Below are positions 1 through 9,248 of a DNA stretch of 64,000 nucleotides, in pieces. This DNA is from Ancylobacter lacus (GTDB lineage Bacteria > Pseudomonadota > Alphaproteobacteria > Rhizobiales > Xanthobacteraceae). Within the stretch, counting starts at the first letter, position 1. Every line of letters starts with the position of its first letter. The notes beneath the pieces were generated by a model, which searched no databases, was not told the DNA's origin, and was given only the letters and a program-made list of their open reading frames with translations. The stretch is taken from NCBI RefSeq assembly GCF_018390635.1, contig NZ_JAHBGE010000045.1, positions 1 to 64,000 of the forward strand, given 5' to 3'. A program made the position numbers and the translations under genes.

Positions 1-27
1 ATCCAGGCCCGCCGCGGCCTCCGCTGA
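1..27 (+). CDS. C-terminal tail of an upstream gene (partial)
   Basis: The first 24 bases read as eight sense codons (I-Q-A-R-R-G-L-R) followed by TGA. A GC-rich hairpin starts four bases after the stop, as expected at the end of a transcription unit. Too little is present to name the product; the reading frame is an inference from the stop plus the hairpin. Confidence 0.3.
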   Translation: MQARRGLR

Positions 28-30
28 CCC

Positions 31-56
31 CCCCGCCCGGCAAACCCCGGGCGGGG
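31..56 (+). terminator. GC hairpin after the left-edge gene
   Basis: A perfect 10-bp stem, CCCCGCCCGG (31-40) with CCGGGCGGGG (47-56), closes a 6-base loop. There is no clean T-run after it (CGTCTTC follows), so it is terminator-like rather than a textbook intrinsic terminator. Bases 57-195 hold no gene I can support. Confidence 0.45.
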
Positions 57-195
57 CGTCTTCGGACGCGGAGGGGCCGGAAGCGCCGCGCCTTGCCGAT
101 GGCCGGACGGCACGCCGCCCGCCATGCCGGCGAACGATGCGCCATGACGACCCCCGTCGCCCCCGCTGCCGTCCCCGGGAGCGGGCGGCTTCCGC

Positions 196-948
196 TCAGA
201 CCTGGAAGCCTCCCGCCACATCGAGTACGGCGCCGGCCATGTAGCCGGCATGCGGGCCGGCGAGGAAGCAGACGGCCGCGGCCACTTCCTCCAGCGTGGC
301 GATGCGGCGGATGGCGTGCAGATCCATGATCGCCGGCGGCAATTGCTCCGCCGCGGCCGCCGCCATGTCGGTCGGCATGATGCCGGGCTGCACCACCGAG
401 ACGGTGATGTTGCGCGGGCCGAGATCGCGCTGCACGCCCCTGGCATAGCCGACGATGGCCGCCTTGGTGCCGGCATAGTCCGCCACGCCGGCGAACGGCA
501 CGCGGCTGCCGAGGCCGGAGCCGATGAAGATGATGCGGCCGCCCTCCGGCAGCACCGGCGCCGCCGCCCGGGTGGTCGCCACCGCCCCCAGGACGTTGAT
601 CTGCCACTGGCGGTCGAGGCTCGCCGTATCGAGCGCGGGATCGTCCGTGAGGCCCTGCACCGCGATCGCGGCGTTGTTCACGAGGATGTCCAGCGTGCCG
701 AAATGAGCCACCACCTGCTCGATCAGCGGCCGTGCGGCCGCCGTGTCGGCCTGGTCGCTCCGAAAGGCGTGGGCCCGCACGCCCTTCGCCCGCAGCGCCG
801 CGACCACCGCCTCCGCCTTGTCGGCCGAGGCGACATAGCTGATCGCGACATCGGCGCCCTGGTCGGCCAGCGCGGCCGCGGTGGCGGCGCCGAGGCCACG
901 GGAGCCGCCGGTCACCAGCGCGACCTTGCCCTTCAGATTGTTCGACAT
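196..948 (-). CDS. SDR family NAD(P)-dependent oxidoreductase
   Basis: A 250-residue classical short-chain dehydrogenase/reductase, the normal length for the family. It has the N-terminal Rossmann motif TGGSRGLG (residues about 14-21), the NNAA motif, a catalytic Ser in the IGSGLGSR stretch, and the YAGTK (Tyr-x-x-x-Lys) active site. The family reduces or oxidises carbonyl/alcohol groups with NAD(P)H in the cytoplasm; the substrate cannot be read from sequence. It is divergent from a TetR-type regulator at 1103, and two copies of a GTTTCATAAC-type palindrome lie between them, the nearer one ending about 58 bases from this start codon. Repression by that regulator is therefore likely. The call is firm for the family and open for the substrate. 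Confidence 0.9.
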   Translation of the reverse strand: MSNNLKGKVALVTGGSRGLGAATAAALADQGADVAISYVASADKAEAVVAALRAKGVRAHAFRSDQADTAAARPLIEQVVAHFGTLDILVNNAAIAVQGLTDDPALDTASLDRQWQINVLGAVATTRAAAPVLPEGGRIIFIGSGLGSRVPFAGVADYAGTKAAIVGYARGVQRDLGPRNITVSVVQPGIMPTDMAAAAAEQLPPAIMDLHAIRRIATLEEVAAAVCFLAGPHAGYMAGAVLDVAGGFQV

Positions 949-1005
949 GAGAGGCCTTCCCTTCGTCGTCGGGGCGCCGCGCCACCACAGGCAGGGCCGG
1001 TACCA

Positions 1006-1029
1006 GTTTCATAACAACCGTTATGAAAC
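1006..1029. promoter_or_regulatory. Operator palindrome 1 for the divergent TetR regulator
   Basis: A perfect inverted repeat: GTTTCATAAC, a 4-base spacer AACC, then GTTATGAAAC. It lies between the divergent SDR and tetR genes. A second, less perfect copy begins exactly 57 bases further on. Placement and symmetry are typical of a TetR-family operator; the binding itself is inferred. Confidence 0.75.
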
Positions 1030-1062
1030 ATGGGTAGGCAATCTGGACAGAGGCTGTCAAGC

Positions 1063-1086
1063 GATTCATAATAGACGTTATGAAAC
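1063..1086. promoter_or_regulatory. Operator palindrome 2 for the divergent TetR regulator
   Basis: GATTCATAAT-AGAC-GTTATGAAAC: the right arm is identical to that of the copy at 1006-1029 and the left arm differs at two positions. It ends 16 bases before the proposed tetR start, where binding would block the regulator's own transcription or translation start. Autoregulation is inferred. Confidence 0.7.
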
Positions 1087-1102
1087 AGACCGAACCAGGG
1101 TG

Positions 1103-1717
1103 ATGGGACGTCCGCGCGCATTCGACGTGGAGAAGGCGCTCGACGCCATGCTCTGCGTGTTCTGGCGAAAGGGTTACGAGGGCACCTCCTACGCCGACCT
1201 CACCGCGGCGGCGGGCGTGGAGCGGCCGGCCCTCTATGCCGCCTTCGGCAACAAGGAGGCGCTGTTCCGGTCCGCGCTCGAGCGCTATGTCGAGCGCTAC
1301 CTCGATTATTTCCCCGCCGCGCTGGAGCTGCCCACCGCACGGGAGGTCGCGGGCCGCATCCTGCACGGCGTCGTCGACCTCAATACGCGCTATGGCGAGC
1401 ACACCGGGTGCCTCGCCATAAACGGGGCGCTCGCAGGCCCCGACGAGGCCGAGCCCGTGCGGCAGGCGCTGATCGATTTCCGCGCCGCCGGGCAGGAACG
1501 CCTGCGTCAGCGCCTCGAACGGGCGAAGGCGGAGGGCGACCTGCCACCGGGAGCGAGCCCCGAGGCTCTCGCGGCGTTCGTGATGGCGGTGTCCCACGGC
1601 ATCGCCGTGCAGGCCAAGGCCGGCGTCGGCCGCGCGATGCTGGAGGCGGTCGCCGAGCAGGCGCTGTCCACCTGGCCGGCCGGAGGCGCGGCAGCCCCGG
1701 CTTCACCCGGCCGCTAG
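1103..1717 (+). CDS. TetR/AcrR family transcriptional regulator
   Basis: A 204-residue one-component regulator. The N-terminal helix-turn-helix domain (residues about 7-55) carries the usual pattern: GRPRAFD, then a recognition-helix region GVERPALYAAFGNKEALF. The C-terminal half is a ligand-sensing, dimerising helical domain with no recognisable ligand signature. The ATG at 1103 is chosen because GRPR-type N-termini are standard for the family; the in-frame GTG at 1100 is equally possible, and the longer open frame back to 881 runs through both operator palindromes and is unlikely to be translated. It is divergent from the SDR gene at 196-948, which it probably represses together with itself. 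Confidence 0.88.
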   Translation: MGRPRAFDVEKALDAMLCVFWRKGYEGTSYADLTAAAGVERPALYAAFGNKEALFRSALERYVERYLDYFPAALELPTAREVAGRILHGVVDLNTRYGEHTGCLAINGALAGPDEAEPVRQALIDFRAAGQERLRQRLERAKAEGDLPPGASPEALAAFVMAVSHGIAVQAKAGVGRAMLEAVAEQALSTWPAGGAAAPASPGR

Positions 1718-1874
1718 GCGCTTCGCCCATCGCGGCGGGACGGCGGGACGGCGCTCAACCAAGTTGAAACGAATGGCGCTTAGCCTTGACGTCGCGTCGG
1801 CATGACGCCGCCCAACCTTCCGGGGCGGACCGCCTGACCCGCGCCCCACCTGTTCCCATCGCGAAGCGGGACCG

Positions 1875-3488
1875 ATGACCAATGTGACCATACGCCAGCG
1901 CATCCTGGCGAGCTTCCTGGCCATGCTCGTGGTTCTCTCCGGCGTGGCGGGCGTGGCCTATTACGGCTTCGTGGTGACCGAGCGGGAAGCGGACATGGTC
2001 GAGAACCAGACCGTGCCGGCGCTCTCCGCGAGCCTGCGCATGATGGCGGTGTGGACCGAGGCGCACAGCCTGCTGCGGGCCCTCGCGCTGGAGGAGACCT
2101 CGACCGGCCGCGACCAGACGCTGGAGCTCATCCGCCGCAACCGGGCGACCCTCGATGGTCTCATCGACGAGTATGAGGCGACGCTCGACACCGAGGCGGA
2201 CCGACGCGCGTTCGAGGCGCTTCGCAACGCCACGGACGCCTATGTCGCCACCGAGGAGGCCATCCTGCCGCGCTCCGGCACCGACCTTCGCGACGCCATT
2301 CGCAGCCAGATGGAGCCGCAGTTCACCCGCATCCGCGCCCAGCTCGCCGAGACGGTCGCGTTCAACCAGAAGCAGGCGACCCGGTCGACGCAGACCATCG
2401 TCAGCGTGGTGGGAATGGCCGAGATCGGGCTTCTGGCCGGGTTCGTGATCGCGCTGGGCCTGTCCGTCCTGTGCGGCTATCTGCTGTTCCGGGCGGTGGC
2501 CGTGCCGCTCGCGCGGCTCATGGCCATCGTGCAGCTGATGCGCACCGGCGACTTCTCCGAGCGGCTCGCCCTGCCCGCCCGCGACGAATTCGGCACGCTG
2601 GCGGACGGCTTCAACGCGATGGCGAACGAGCTCACCACCCTCATCGGCCACATCCAGAAATCCGGCATCCAGGTCAACACCTCGATCACCGAGATCGCCG
2701 CCACCTCCAAGGAGCAGCAGGCGACGGCCAGCGAGATCGCCGCGACCACGACCGAGATCGGCGCCACCGCCAAGGAGATCGCCGCCACCTCGAACGAGCT
2801 GGTCCGCACGATGGGCGAGGTCTCGAACGTCGCCGAGCACGCCGCGACGCTGGCCGGCGGCGGCCAGACCGGGCTGGCGCGGATGGAGGCCACCATGCGC
2901 CACGTGATGGAGGCCGCCGCCGCGATCAACTCCCGGCTCGCCGTGCTCAGCGAGAAGGCCGGCAACATCAACCAGATGGTCACCACCATCACCAAGGTGG
3001 CGGACCAGACCAACATCCTGTCGCTGAACGCCGCCATCGAGGCGGAAAAGGCCGGGCAGTATGGCCGCGGCTTCGCCGTCGTCGCCACCGAGATCCGGCG
3101 CCTCGCCGACCAGACCGCCGCCTCGACCTACGATATCGAGCAGATGGTGAAGGACATCCAGTCGGCGGTGGCCGCCGGCGTCATGGGCATGGACAAGTTC
3201 TCGGAGGAGGTCCGCCGCGGCATGCTCGACGTGCAGGAGGTCGGCGGCCAGCTCTCGCAGATCATCCATCAGGTGCAGGGTCTGGTGCCGCGTTTCGAAC
3301 TCGCCAATGAGGGGATGCAGGCCCAGGCCACCGGCGCGGAGCAGATCAGCGAGGCGCTGTCCCAGCTCAGCGAGGCGGCGCAGCAGACGGTGGAGTCGCT
3401 CCAGCAGTCCACCGCCGCCATCGACGAGCTGAACCAGGTGTCCTCCGGCTTGCGCAGCTCGATCTCGCGGTTCAGGCTCCGGGCATGA
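1875..3488 (+). CDS. wspA: WspA-type methyl-accepting chemotaxis receptor
   Basis: The 537-residue receptor of a Wsp-type chemosensory system. Architecture: an N-terminal membrane segment (about 10-32), a short four-helix-type periplasmic domain (about 33-175), a second membrane segment (about 177-205), a HAMP linker, and a long C-terminal signalling hairpin with repeated AATSKEQ/IAATT heptads and the hairpin-tip region ([18 protein letters not shown]). In Pseudomonas, WspA senses surface contact or envelope stress and activates the WspE kinase. The identification rests on the gene order that follows (cheW, cheR-TPR, cheW, cheA-REC, cheB, REC-GGDEF), which is diagnostic of Wsp. Length matches the Pseudomonas protein. 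It opens a seven-gene operon; the 157 bases upstream show no promoter I can defend. Confidence 0.9.
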   Translation: MTNVTIRQRILASFLAMLVVLSGVAGVAYYGFVVTEREADMVENQTVPALSASLRMMAVWTEAHSLLRALALEETSTGRDQTLELIRRNRATLDGLIDEYEATLDTEADRRAFEALRNATDAYVATEEAILPRSGTDLRDAIRSQMEPQFTRIRAQLAETVAFNQKQATRSTQTIVSVVGMAEIGLLAGFVIALGLSVLCGYLLFRAVAVPLARLMAIVQLMRTGDFSERLALPARDEFGTLADGFNAMANELTTLIGHIQKSGIQVNTSITEIAATSKEQQATASEIAATTTEIGATAKEIAATSNELVRTMGEVSNVAEHAATLAGGGQTGLARMEATMRHVMEAAAAINSRLAVLSEKAGNINQMVTTITKVADQTNILSLNAAIEAEKAGQYGRGFAVVATEIRRLADQTAASTYDIEQMVKDIQSAVAAGVMGMDKFSEEVRRGMLDVQEVGGQLSQIIHQVQGLVPRFELANEGMQAQATGAEQISEALSQLSEAAQQTVESLQQSTAAIDELNQVSSGLRSSISRFRLRA

Positions 3489-3504
3489 GCGCGCGGGCGA
3501 CACC

Positions 3505-3969
3505 ATGCTGTTCCTGAGCTTCCGCATCGGTGCCGACCGCTATGTGCTCGATGCGGCCCAGGTCGAGCGGGTGCTGCCGCTGCTCGAGGCCAAGGCCGTG
3601 CCGGGCCTGCCGCCCGCCGTGCTGGGGCTTCTCGACTATCACGGCCGCGCCGTGCCGCTGATCGACGTCTGCCTGCTGGCCACCGGCCGGCCGACCGCCG
3701 GCATGATGAGCTCGCGCGTCATCCTCGTGCGCTATGCCGATGAGGCCGGCCGCACGGAAACCCTCGCCCTCTGCGCGGAGCAGGCGACCGGCACGATCGA
3801 GCGCGACCCCGCCGATTTCGTCGCCACCGGCGTCGAGGCGGGAACGCCCGCCTATCTCGGCCCCGTCGCGGCGGATGAGGAGGGCCTCGTCCAGTGGGTG
3901 CGGGCGAGCGCGCTGCTGACGCCCGAGCTGCGGGCCATGCTGTTCCAGCCCGCCGGAGCCCCGCCGTGA
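3505..3969 (+). CDS. wspB: CheW-like coupling protein WspB
   Basis: A 154-residue single CheW domain: an N-terminal FRIGADRYVLDA strand and the conserved GLLDYHGRAVPLIDVC segment. It should couple the receptor WspA to the kinase WspE at the inner membrane. It starts 16 bases after wspA, and its TGA overlaps the GTG start of the next gene (GTGA), which indicates translational coupling. It is the first of two CheW-type proteins in the operon, as in the Pseudomonas Wsp system. Confidence 0.9.
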   Translation: MLFLSFRIGADRYVLDAAQVERVLPLLEAKAVPGLPPAVLGLLDYHGRAVPLIDVCLLATGRPTAGMMSSRVILVRYADEAGRTETLALCAEQATGTIERDPADFVATGVEAGTPAYLGPVAADEEGLVQWVRASALLTPELRAMLFQPAGAPP

Positions 3970-5252
3970 CGCTGGAGCAGATCGGGGCGCAGCTGCGGGA
4001 GGCGATCGGCCTCGACTGGGAGAGCGTCGGCCGCTCCGCCCTGCATTACGCCGTGCGCCAGCGCATGGCCGCGTCAGCCACCCCGGACATGGCCGATTAC
4101 GCCCGGCTGCTGGCGGCGAGCGCCGAGGAGCTTCAGCAGCTCGTCAACGCGGTGGTGGTGCCGGAGACCTGGTTCTTTCGCGACCCCAAGGCGTTTGCGG
4201 CGATGACGGAGCGGCTCGCCACGCTTCCGGCCACGCGCCGGCCGCTGCGCCTGCTCAGCCTGCCCTGCTCCACCGGCGAGGAGCCCTGCTCCCTCGCCAT
4301 GGCGATGCTCGACGCCGGCTTCGCGCCGTCCGATTTCACGGTCGACGCGGTCGATGTCTCGACCCGCAACATCGCCGAGGCGGAACGCGGGGTGTATGGC
4401 CGCAACTCCTTTCGCGGAACCGCGCTCGCCTATCGCGACCGCTATTTCGAGCCCGTGCCCGACGGCCATCGCCCCCGGCCGGAGATAACCCAGCGCATCC
4501 GCTATCGGTACGGCAACCTGTTCGAGATGGAGGCGGCCGTCCCCTACGACGTCATCTTCTGCCGCAACCTGCTGATCTATTTCGACCGGGACCGGCAGCA
4601 GCGCGCGCTGCAGCGGCTGTACCGGCTGCTCGGCCGCGATGGCCTGCTGCTGGTGGGTCCGGCCGAAGCCAGCCTGCCCCGGCTCCATGGCTTCGCGCCG
4701 GTCCGGGCACCGATGGCCTTCGCCTTCGTGAAGGCCGAGGAAAACATGGCGCCGCGCGGCGCGGCGGTCCCGCGGGCGCCCGTGCCGGCGGCGGCGGCGC
4801 CACGCCCGCTGCCCCCGCGGCGCCTGCGGCCGGTCGCAGCCCCGGGACGGGCGCCCCTCCCCCGCGGCGCCTTCGCGTCCGCTGCGGGCGCGCAGGTCGC
4901 ACCGGTCCCGGCCGCGGCCGTGGCGCGCGCGGATGCCGGGCAGATCAGCCTCGCCGCGATCGAACAGGCCGCCAATGAGGGACGCCTCGCCGAGGCCCGC
5001 GATGCCGCGTCCCGGCACATGCAGGCCCATGGCCCCTCGGCACAGGCCTTCTATCTCCTCGGCCTCGTCTGCGACGCTACCGGCGATGCCGCCGAAGCGG
5101 AGAAGAGCTACCGCAAGGCGCTCTATCTCGCCGCCGATCACCGCGAGGCCCTCGCCCACCTCGCGCTGCTGCTGCGGCGCCAGGGCGCGGCCGACGCCGC
5201 CGCCGCGCTCGACGACCGGCTGCAGCGCATCGAGAAGAGGGCCGGCCGATGA
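3966..5252 (+). CDS. wspC: CheR-type receptor methyltransferase with TPR tail, WspC
   Basis: About 428 residues. The N-terminal part is a CheR methyltransferase that would transfer a methyl group from S-adenosylmethionine to glutamates of WspA; the SAM site LSLPCSTGEEPCSLAM is at about 95-112 and the FCRNLLIYFD motif near 200. A long Ala/Pro/Arg-rich linker (about 260-315) leads to a C-terminal TPR-like helical pair (about 340-425), which fits the CheR-TPR architecture of WspC. The GTG at 3966 is preferred because it overlaps the wspB stop (GTGA) and gives the expected CheR N-terminus; the open frame extends to 3894 but would overlap wspB heavily. The wspC stop overlaps the next ATG (ATGA). 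Confidence 0.9.
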   Translation: MTLEQIGAQLREAIGLDWESVGRSALHYAVRQRMAASATPDMADYARLLAASAEELQQLVNAVVVPETWFFRDPKAFAAMTERLATLPATRRPLRLLSLPCSTGEEPCSLAMAMLDAGFAPSDFTVDAVDVSTRNIAEAERGVYGRNSFRGTALAYRDRYFEPVPDGHRPRPEITQRIRYRYGNLFEMEAAVPYDVIFCRNLLIYFDRDRQQRALQRLYRLLGRDGLLLVGPAEASLPRLHGFAPVRAPMAFAFVKAEENMAPRGAAVPRAPVPAAAAPRPLPPRRLRPVAAPGRAPLPRGAFASAAGAQVAPVPAAAVARADAGQISLAAIEQAANEGRLAEARDAASRHMQAHGPSAQAFYLLGLVCDATGDAAEAEKSYRKALYLAADHREALAHLALLLRRQGAADAAAALDDRLQRIEKRAGR

Positions 5253-5914
5253 GCCCGCACGGACCGGGCCCGGCGCGGCCCATGGCGATCGACGGCAACG
5301 CCACCGCCGGAGCGGAGGGCGGGACGGGCGCACCCGCGGCGGGGGCGGCCGGCCGGCTGCTCGACCGGCCCCTGCCGCCCGGCTACCGCGAGGAATGGAC
5401 CCGCCATTTCGCCCGGCGCATGGATGAGGACGTCCCCGTCGCCGAGGCCGCCCGCGAGCGCCGCGTGCTGGTGTTCCGCCTCGCCGACGAGTGGCTGGCG
5501 CTGCCGGCGGAGGTGGTGCAGGAGATCACCGAGCCGCGTCCGGTGCACAGCCTGCCGCACCGGGACAACGCCCTGGTTCTCGGCATCGTCAATGTGCGGG
5601 GCGAGCTGCTGGTCCAGGTCTCGCTCGCCACCCTGCTCGGGATCGGCCCGCGGCGCAGCCGGCCGGCCGGCGAGCGGACGCCCGCCTTCCCACGCCTGGT
5701 GGTGATCGGCGGCGGCGGCCACCGCACGGCCTTCGCCGCCGACGAGGTGCACGGGCTTCACACCGCCGCGGCCAAGGACGTGCTCGACCTGCCGGCAACG
5801 GTGGGCAAGGCGTCGAGCGCCTTCGCCGCCGCCATCATCGCCTGGAACGGAACCACCGTCGGGGAACTTGACGCCCGACTCGTGCTCGACGCGTTGGACC
5901 GCGGCATCTCATGA
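5249..5914 (+). CDS. wspD: CheW-like coupling protein WspD
   Basis: 221 residues, with a 65-residue Gly/Ala/Pro-rich N-terminal extension followed by a CheW domain (about 70-215; conserved GIVNVRGELLVQVSL). It is the second coupling protein of the Wsp array and probably helps assemble WspA-WspE signalling clusters. It overlaps wspC by four bases (ATGA) and wspE by four bases (ATGA), so it is translated as part of one coupled operon. Confidence 0.9.
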   Translation: MSPHGPGPARPMAIDGNATAGAEGGTGAPAAGAAGRLLDRPLPPGYREEWTRHFARRMDEDVPVAEAARERRVLVFRLADEWLALPAEVVQEITEPRPVHSLPHRDNALVLGIVNVRGELLVQVSLATLLGIGPRRSRPAGERTPAFPRLVVIGGGGHRTAFAADEVHGLHTAAAKDVLDLPATVGKASSAFAAAIIAWNGTTVGELDARLVLDALDRGIS

Positions 5915-8223
5915 GCCCCCCGGACCTCAGCCAGTTCTCCATGCTCGACCTGTTCCGGGCCGAGCTGGACACCCAGTCGCTGGAACTGACCGCGAGCCTG
6001 CTGGCGCTCGAGCGCAACCCCACCGCGGCCGAGCACCTCGAAGCCGCGATGCGCGCCGCCCATTCGCTGAAGGGCGCCGCCCGCATCATCGAGCTCATGC
6101 CCGCTGTCCGGGTCGCCCACGCCATGGAGGAATGCCTGGTCGCGGCCCAGGCGGGCCGCCTCGTGCTGCGGCACGGCCGCATCGACGCGCTGCTGAAGGG
6201 TGTGGACCTTCTCGGCCTGATCGCGACCGAACCGCCGCCCGAGCCTTCCGCGCTGGAGGCACGGATCGCGAGCTTCCTGCTGGCGATCGAACAGGGGCCG
6301 GCGGACGCCGAACCGCAACCGCCCGCCCCGCAGCCGCCGGCCGAAGCGGCGGCGGAAACGGCGCCGCTCATATCCCTGGAGCCGCCACCGGCGGGTCCCG
6401 CGCCACCGGCCGATCCCGCGCCCGCCGCGTCCGAGGCCCCCGTGCCGGGCGGCGACCGGATGATCCGCATCGGCGCCCAGAGCATGACCCGGCTGCTCGG
6501 CCTCGCCGGGGAATCGCTCATCGAGGCCCGCCGGCTCGGCCCCTTCGCCGACAGCCTGACCCGGCTCAAGCGGCACCATGGCGACATCGCCCGGGCGCTC
6601 GATGCCGCCCGCGCCGCGCTTGCGCCCGACGCCGCACCGGGCGCCGGGCACGCGCTCGCCGCCGCCGCGGCCGCCCTGGAGCAGGTCCGCATCGAACTGG
6701 CCCAGCGGCTGGAGGAGGTGGAGGCGCTGGACCGGCGCGGCACCGATCTCGCCAACCGGCTCTACGCGGAGACGCTGGAAAGCCGGATGCGGCCCTTCGA
6801 GGATGGCGTGCGCGGCTATGCGCGGATGGTGCGCGACTTCAGCCGGGCGCTGGGCAAGAAGGCGCGGCTGGAGATCGTGGGCGGCGCCACCGGCATCGAC
6901 CGCGACATCCTCGACCAGCTCGACGCCCCGCTCGGCCACCTCCTGCGCAATGCCATCGATCACGGGCTGGAGGCGCCGGAGGAGCGGCGGGCGGCCGGCA
7001 AGCCGGAGGAAGGCGTCATCCTGCTGGAGGCGAGCCACCGTGCCGGCCAGCTCCAGATCGTGGTTGCGGACGACGGGCGCGGCGTCGATCTGGACCGGCT
7101 CCGCCGCATCGTGCTGGAGCGGCACCTCACCGCGCAGGACACCGCGGCGCGGCTGAGCGAGGCGGAACTGCTCGAATTCCTCTTTCTCCCCGGCTTCTCG
7201 ATGAAGGGCAGCGTCAGCGACGTCTCCGGCCGCGGCGTCGGGCTCGACGCGGTGCAGGCCATGGCCCGGCAGGTGCGCGGGCATGTCGCCATCAGCACGC
7301 AGGCGGGCCTCGGCACGCGCTTCCAGCTCGATCTGCCGCTCACCCTCTCCGTCATCCGCACCCTGCTGGTGGAGATCGCGGGCGAAGCGTACGCGCTCCC
7401 GCTCGCGGGCCTCTTCCGCACGCTCCGGCTGGCGCCGCAGGCGATCGAACAGCTGCAGGGCCGGGCCCATTTCGCCCTCGAAGGCCAGCGCGTCGCGCTC
7501 GTCGCCGCGGGCGAGGTGCTGGGGCAGGGAACCGGCAGCCTCGGCGAGGGCGAGATCGCGGTGGCCGTGGCGGGCGAAGGCACCGGCGCCTATGGGTTCG
7601 CGGTCGACCGCTTCCTGGGCGAGCGCGAACTGGTGGTGCGCCCGCTCGACACCCGTCTCGGCAAGATCCGCAACATCAGCGCCGCGGCGCTGATGGAGGA
7701 CGGCTCGCCGGTGCTCATCGTCGATATCGAGGACCTGCTGCGCTCGGCCGACAAGCTGGCGATGGCCGACGCGCTGCGTGCCGAGACCGCCCGCGCGCAA
7801 GGCCCGGCCGAGGAGCGTCGCAAACGCATCCTGGTGGTCGACGATTCCCTGACGGTCCGCGAACTCGAGCGCAAGCTGCTCGACCAGAACGGCTACGAGG
7901 TCGATGTCGCGGTCGACGGGATGGACGGCTGGAACGCCATCCGCTCCGGCGCCTATGATCTGGTGATAACGGATGTCGACATGCCCCGGATGGATGGGAT
8001 CGAGATGGTGACCCTGATGAAGCGCGACCCGCGCCTGCGGAACGTGCCGGTCATGATCGTGTCCTACAAGGACCGTGAGGAGGACAGGCGCCGGGGCCTC
8101 GACGCCGGCGCCGACTACTACCTCACCAAGGGGAGCTTCCACGACGCGGCCCTCACCGAGGCCGTCACCGACCTGATCGGCCCCTCCACCGCCGTCTCGC
8201 CGCCAGCAAGGCCGGAACACTGA
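5911..8223 (+). CDS. wspE: Hybrid chemotaxis histidine kinase WspE (CheA with receiver domain)
   Basis: 770 residues. The N-terminal HPt domain has the phosphorylated histidine in [11 protein letters not shown] (His51). A Pro/Ala-rich linker (about 130-185) follows, then a dimerisation helix pair, the ATPase domain with [12 protein letters not shown] (N-box), ADDGRGVD and GRGVGLDAV, a CheW-like regulatory domain (about 480-610), and a C-terminal receiver domain with phospho-acceptor Asp688 in [11 protein letters not shown]. It autophosphorylates in response to WspA and passes phosphate to WspF and WspR. The hybrid layout is what separates WspE from the flagellar CheA. All catalytic boxes look intact. 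It overlaps wspD and wspF. Confidence 0.93.
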   Translation: MSPPDLSQFSMLDLFRAELDTQSLELTASLLALERNPTAAEHLEAAMRAAHSLKGAARIIELMPAVRVAHAMEECLVAAQAGRLVLRHGRIDALLKGVDLLGLIATEPPPEPSALEARIASFLLAIEQGPADAEPQPPAPQPPAEAAAETAPLISLEPPPAGPAPPADPAPAASEAPVPGGDRMIRIGAQSMTRLLGLAGESLIEARRLGPFADSLTRLKRHHGDIARALDAARAALAPDAAPGAGHALAAAAAALEQVRIELAQRLEEVEALDRRGTDLANRLYAETLESRMRPFEDGVRGYARMVRDFSRALGKKARLEIVGGATGIDRDILDQLDAPLGHLLRNAIDHGLEAPEERRAAGKPEEGVILLEASHRAGQLQIVVADDGRGVDLDRLRRIVLERHLTAQDTAARLSEAELLEFLFLPGFSMKGSVSDVSGRGVGLDAVQAMARQVRGHVAISTQAGLGTRFQLDLPLTLSVIRTLLVEIAGEAYALPLAGLFRTLRLAPQAIEQLQGRAHFALEGQRVALVAAGEVLGQGTGSLGEGEIAVAVAGEGTGAYGFAVDRFLGERELVVRPLDTRLGKIRNISAAALMEDGSPVLIVDIEDLLRSADKLAMADALRAETARAQGPAEERRKRILVVDDSLTVRELERKLLDQNGYEVDVAVDGMDGWNAIRSGAYDLVITDVDMPRMDGIEMVTLMKRDPRLRNVPVMIVSYKDREEDRRRGLDAGADYYLTKGSFHDAALTEAVTDLIGPSTAVSPPARPEH

Positions 8224-9248
8224 TGCGCATCGCGATCGTCAACGATCTGGAGATGGCAACGGAGCTGCTGCGGCGCGTCATCGGCTCCGCCCCGGAACAC
8301 CAGCTTGCCTGGGTCGCGGCGAACGGACGCGAGGCGGTCGAGGCCTGCCGGCGCGATCTGCCCGATCTCGTGCTGATGGACCTCGTCATGCCGGAGATGG
8401 ACGGGGTGGAGGCAACCCGCCAGATCATGGCGGCGACGCCCTGCCCGATCCTGCTGGTGACGGCGAGTGTCGATGGCAACGTCCCCGGCGTGTACGAGGC
8501 CATGGGCCATGGCGCGCTCGACGCGGTCGACATCCCGACGGCAGGTCCGGGCGCCGATCTCAAGGCCGGCTCGCTCACCCTGCTCGGCAAAATCGCGACG
8601 ATCGGCAAGCTGGTCGGCGAGCACCCGGCGCCACGGGCGGTTCGGCCGATGGCGAGCCGTGCCTCCGGCCTGCCGCTGCTCGCCATCGGCGCATCGGCGG
8701 GCGGTCCCGCCGCGGTCGCGGCGGTGCTGGCGGGGCTGCCGGCCACCTTCCCGGCCGCGATCGTCGTGGTGCAGCATCTCGACGAGGAATTCGTGCCGGG
8801 CTTCGCCTCATGGCTCAGCAACCAGACGGCGCTGCGGGTGCGCCCCGCGCGGGAGGGCGATACGCCGGAGGCCGGCACGGTGCTGATCGCGGCCTCGCGC
8901 GATCATCTCGCGCTTTCCGCCGGCGGCACGCTGACCTATGTCCCCCAGCCGCGCGACTACCCCTACCGCCCTTCGGTCGACGTCTTCTTCGAGAGCGCCC
9001 GGCGATGGCCGGGCGAGATCGTGGCGGTGCTGCTGACCGGCATGGGCCGCGACGGCGCGAGCGGGTTGAAGATGCTGAGGGACGCCCACCACCTCACCAT
9101 TGCGCAGGACAAAGAGAGTTCGGCGGTATATGGCATGCCAAAAGCGGCGGCCGCTCTCGGTGCGGCGGTGGAGATTTTGCCCCTTGACCGGATTGCGAGG
9201 CGTCTCATCGAGACCTTTGCGGCCCCTCAACAACAGGCAGGCGCATGA
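8223..9248 (+). CDS. wspF: CheB-type methylesterase WspF
   Basis: 341 residues. The N-terminal receiver domain has Asp53 in [13 protein letters not shown]; the C-terminal methylesterase domain shows the catalytic serine in AIGASAGGP, a histidine in [10 protein letters not shown] and an aspartate in LLTGMGRDG. Once phosphorylated by WspE it should remove methyl groups from WspA and damp signalling. In Pseudomonas, loss of WspF locks the pathway on and gives wrinkly, c-di-GMP-rich colonies. All key residues are present, so the brake looks functional here. Its start shares one base with the wspE stop (TGATG). Confidence 0.92.
   Translation: MRIAIVNDLEMATELLRRVIGSAPEHQLAWVAANGREAVEACRRDLPDLVLMDLVMPEMDGVEATRQIMAATPCPILLVTASVDGNVPGVYEAMGHGALDAVDIPTAGPGADLKAGSLTLLGKIATIGKLVGEHPAPRAVRPMASRASGLPLLAIGASAGGPAAVAAVLAGLPATFPAAIVVVQHLDEEFVPGFASWLSNQTALRVRPAREGDTPEAGTVLIAASRDHLALSAGGTLTYVPQPRDYPYRPSVDVFFESARRWPGEIVAVLLTGMGRDGASGLKMLRDAHHLTIAQDKESSAVYGMPKAAAALGAAVEILPLDRIARRLIETFAAPQQQAGA

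Noticed and set aside
881-1102. Longer N-terminus for the first TetR regulator
   Set aside because: It would run through both operator palindromes and add unrelated sequence before the standard GRPR start.
5758-8220. 820-codon minus-strand frame opposite wspE
   Set aside because: Antisense shadow of a GC-rich gene; no recognisable domain and no ribosome-binding context.
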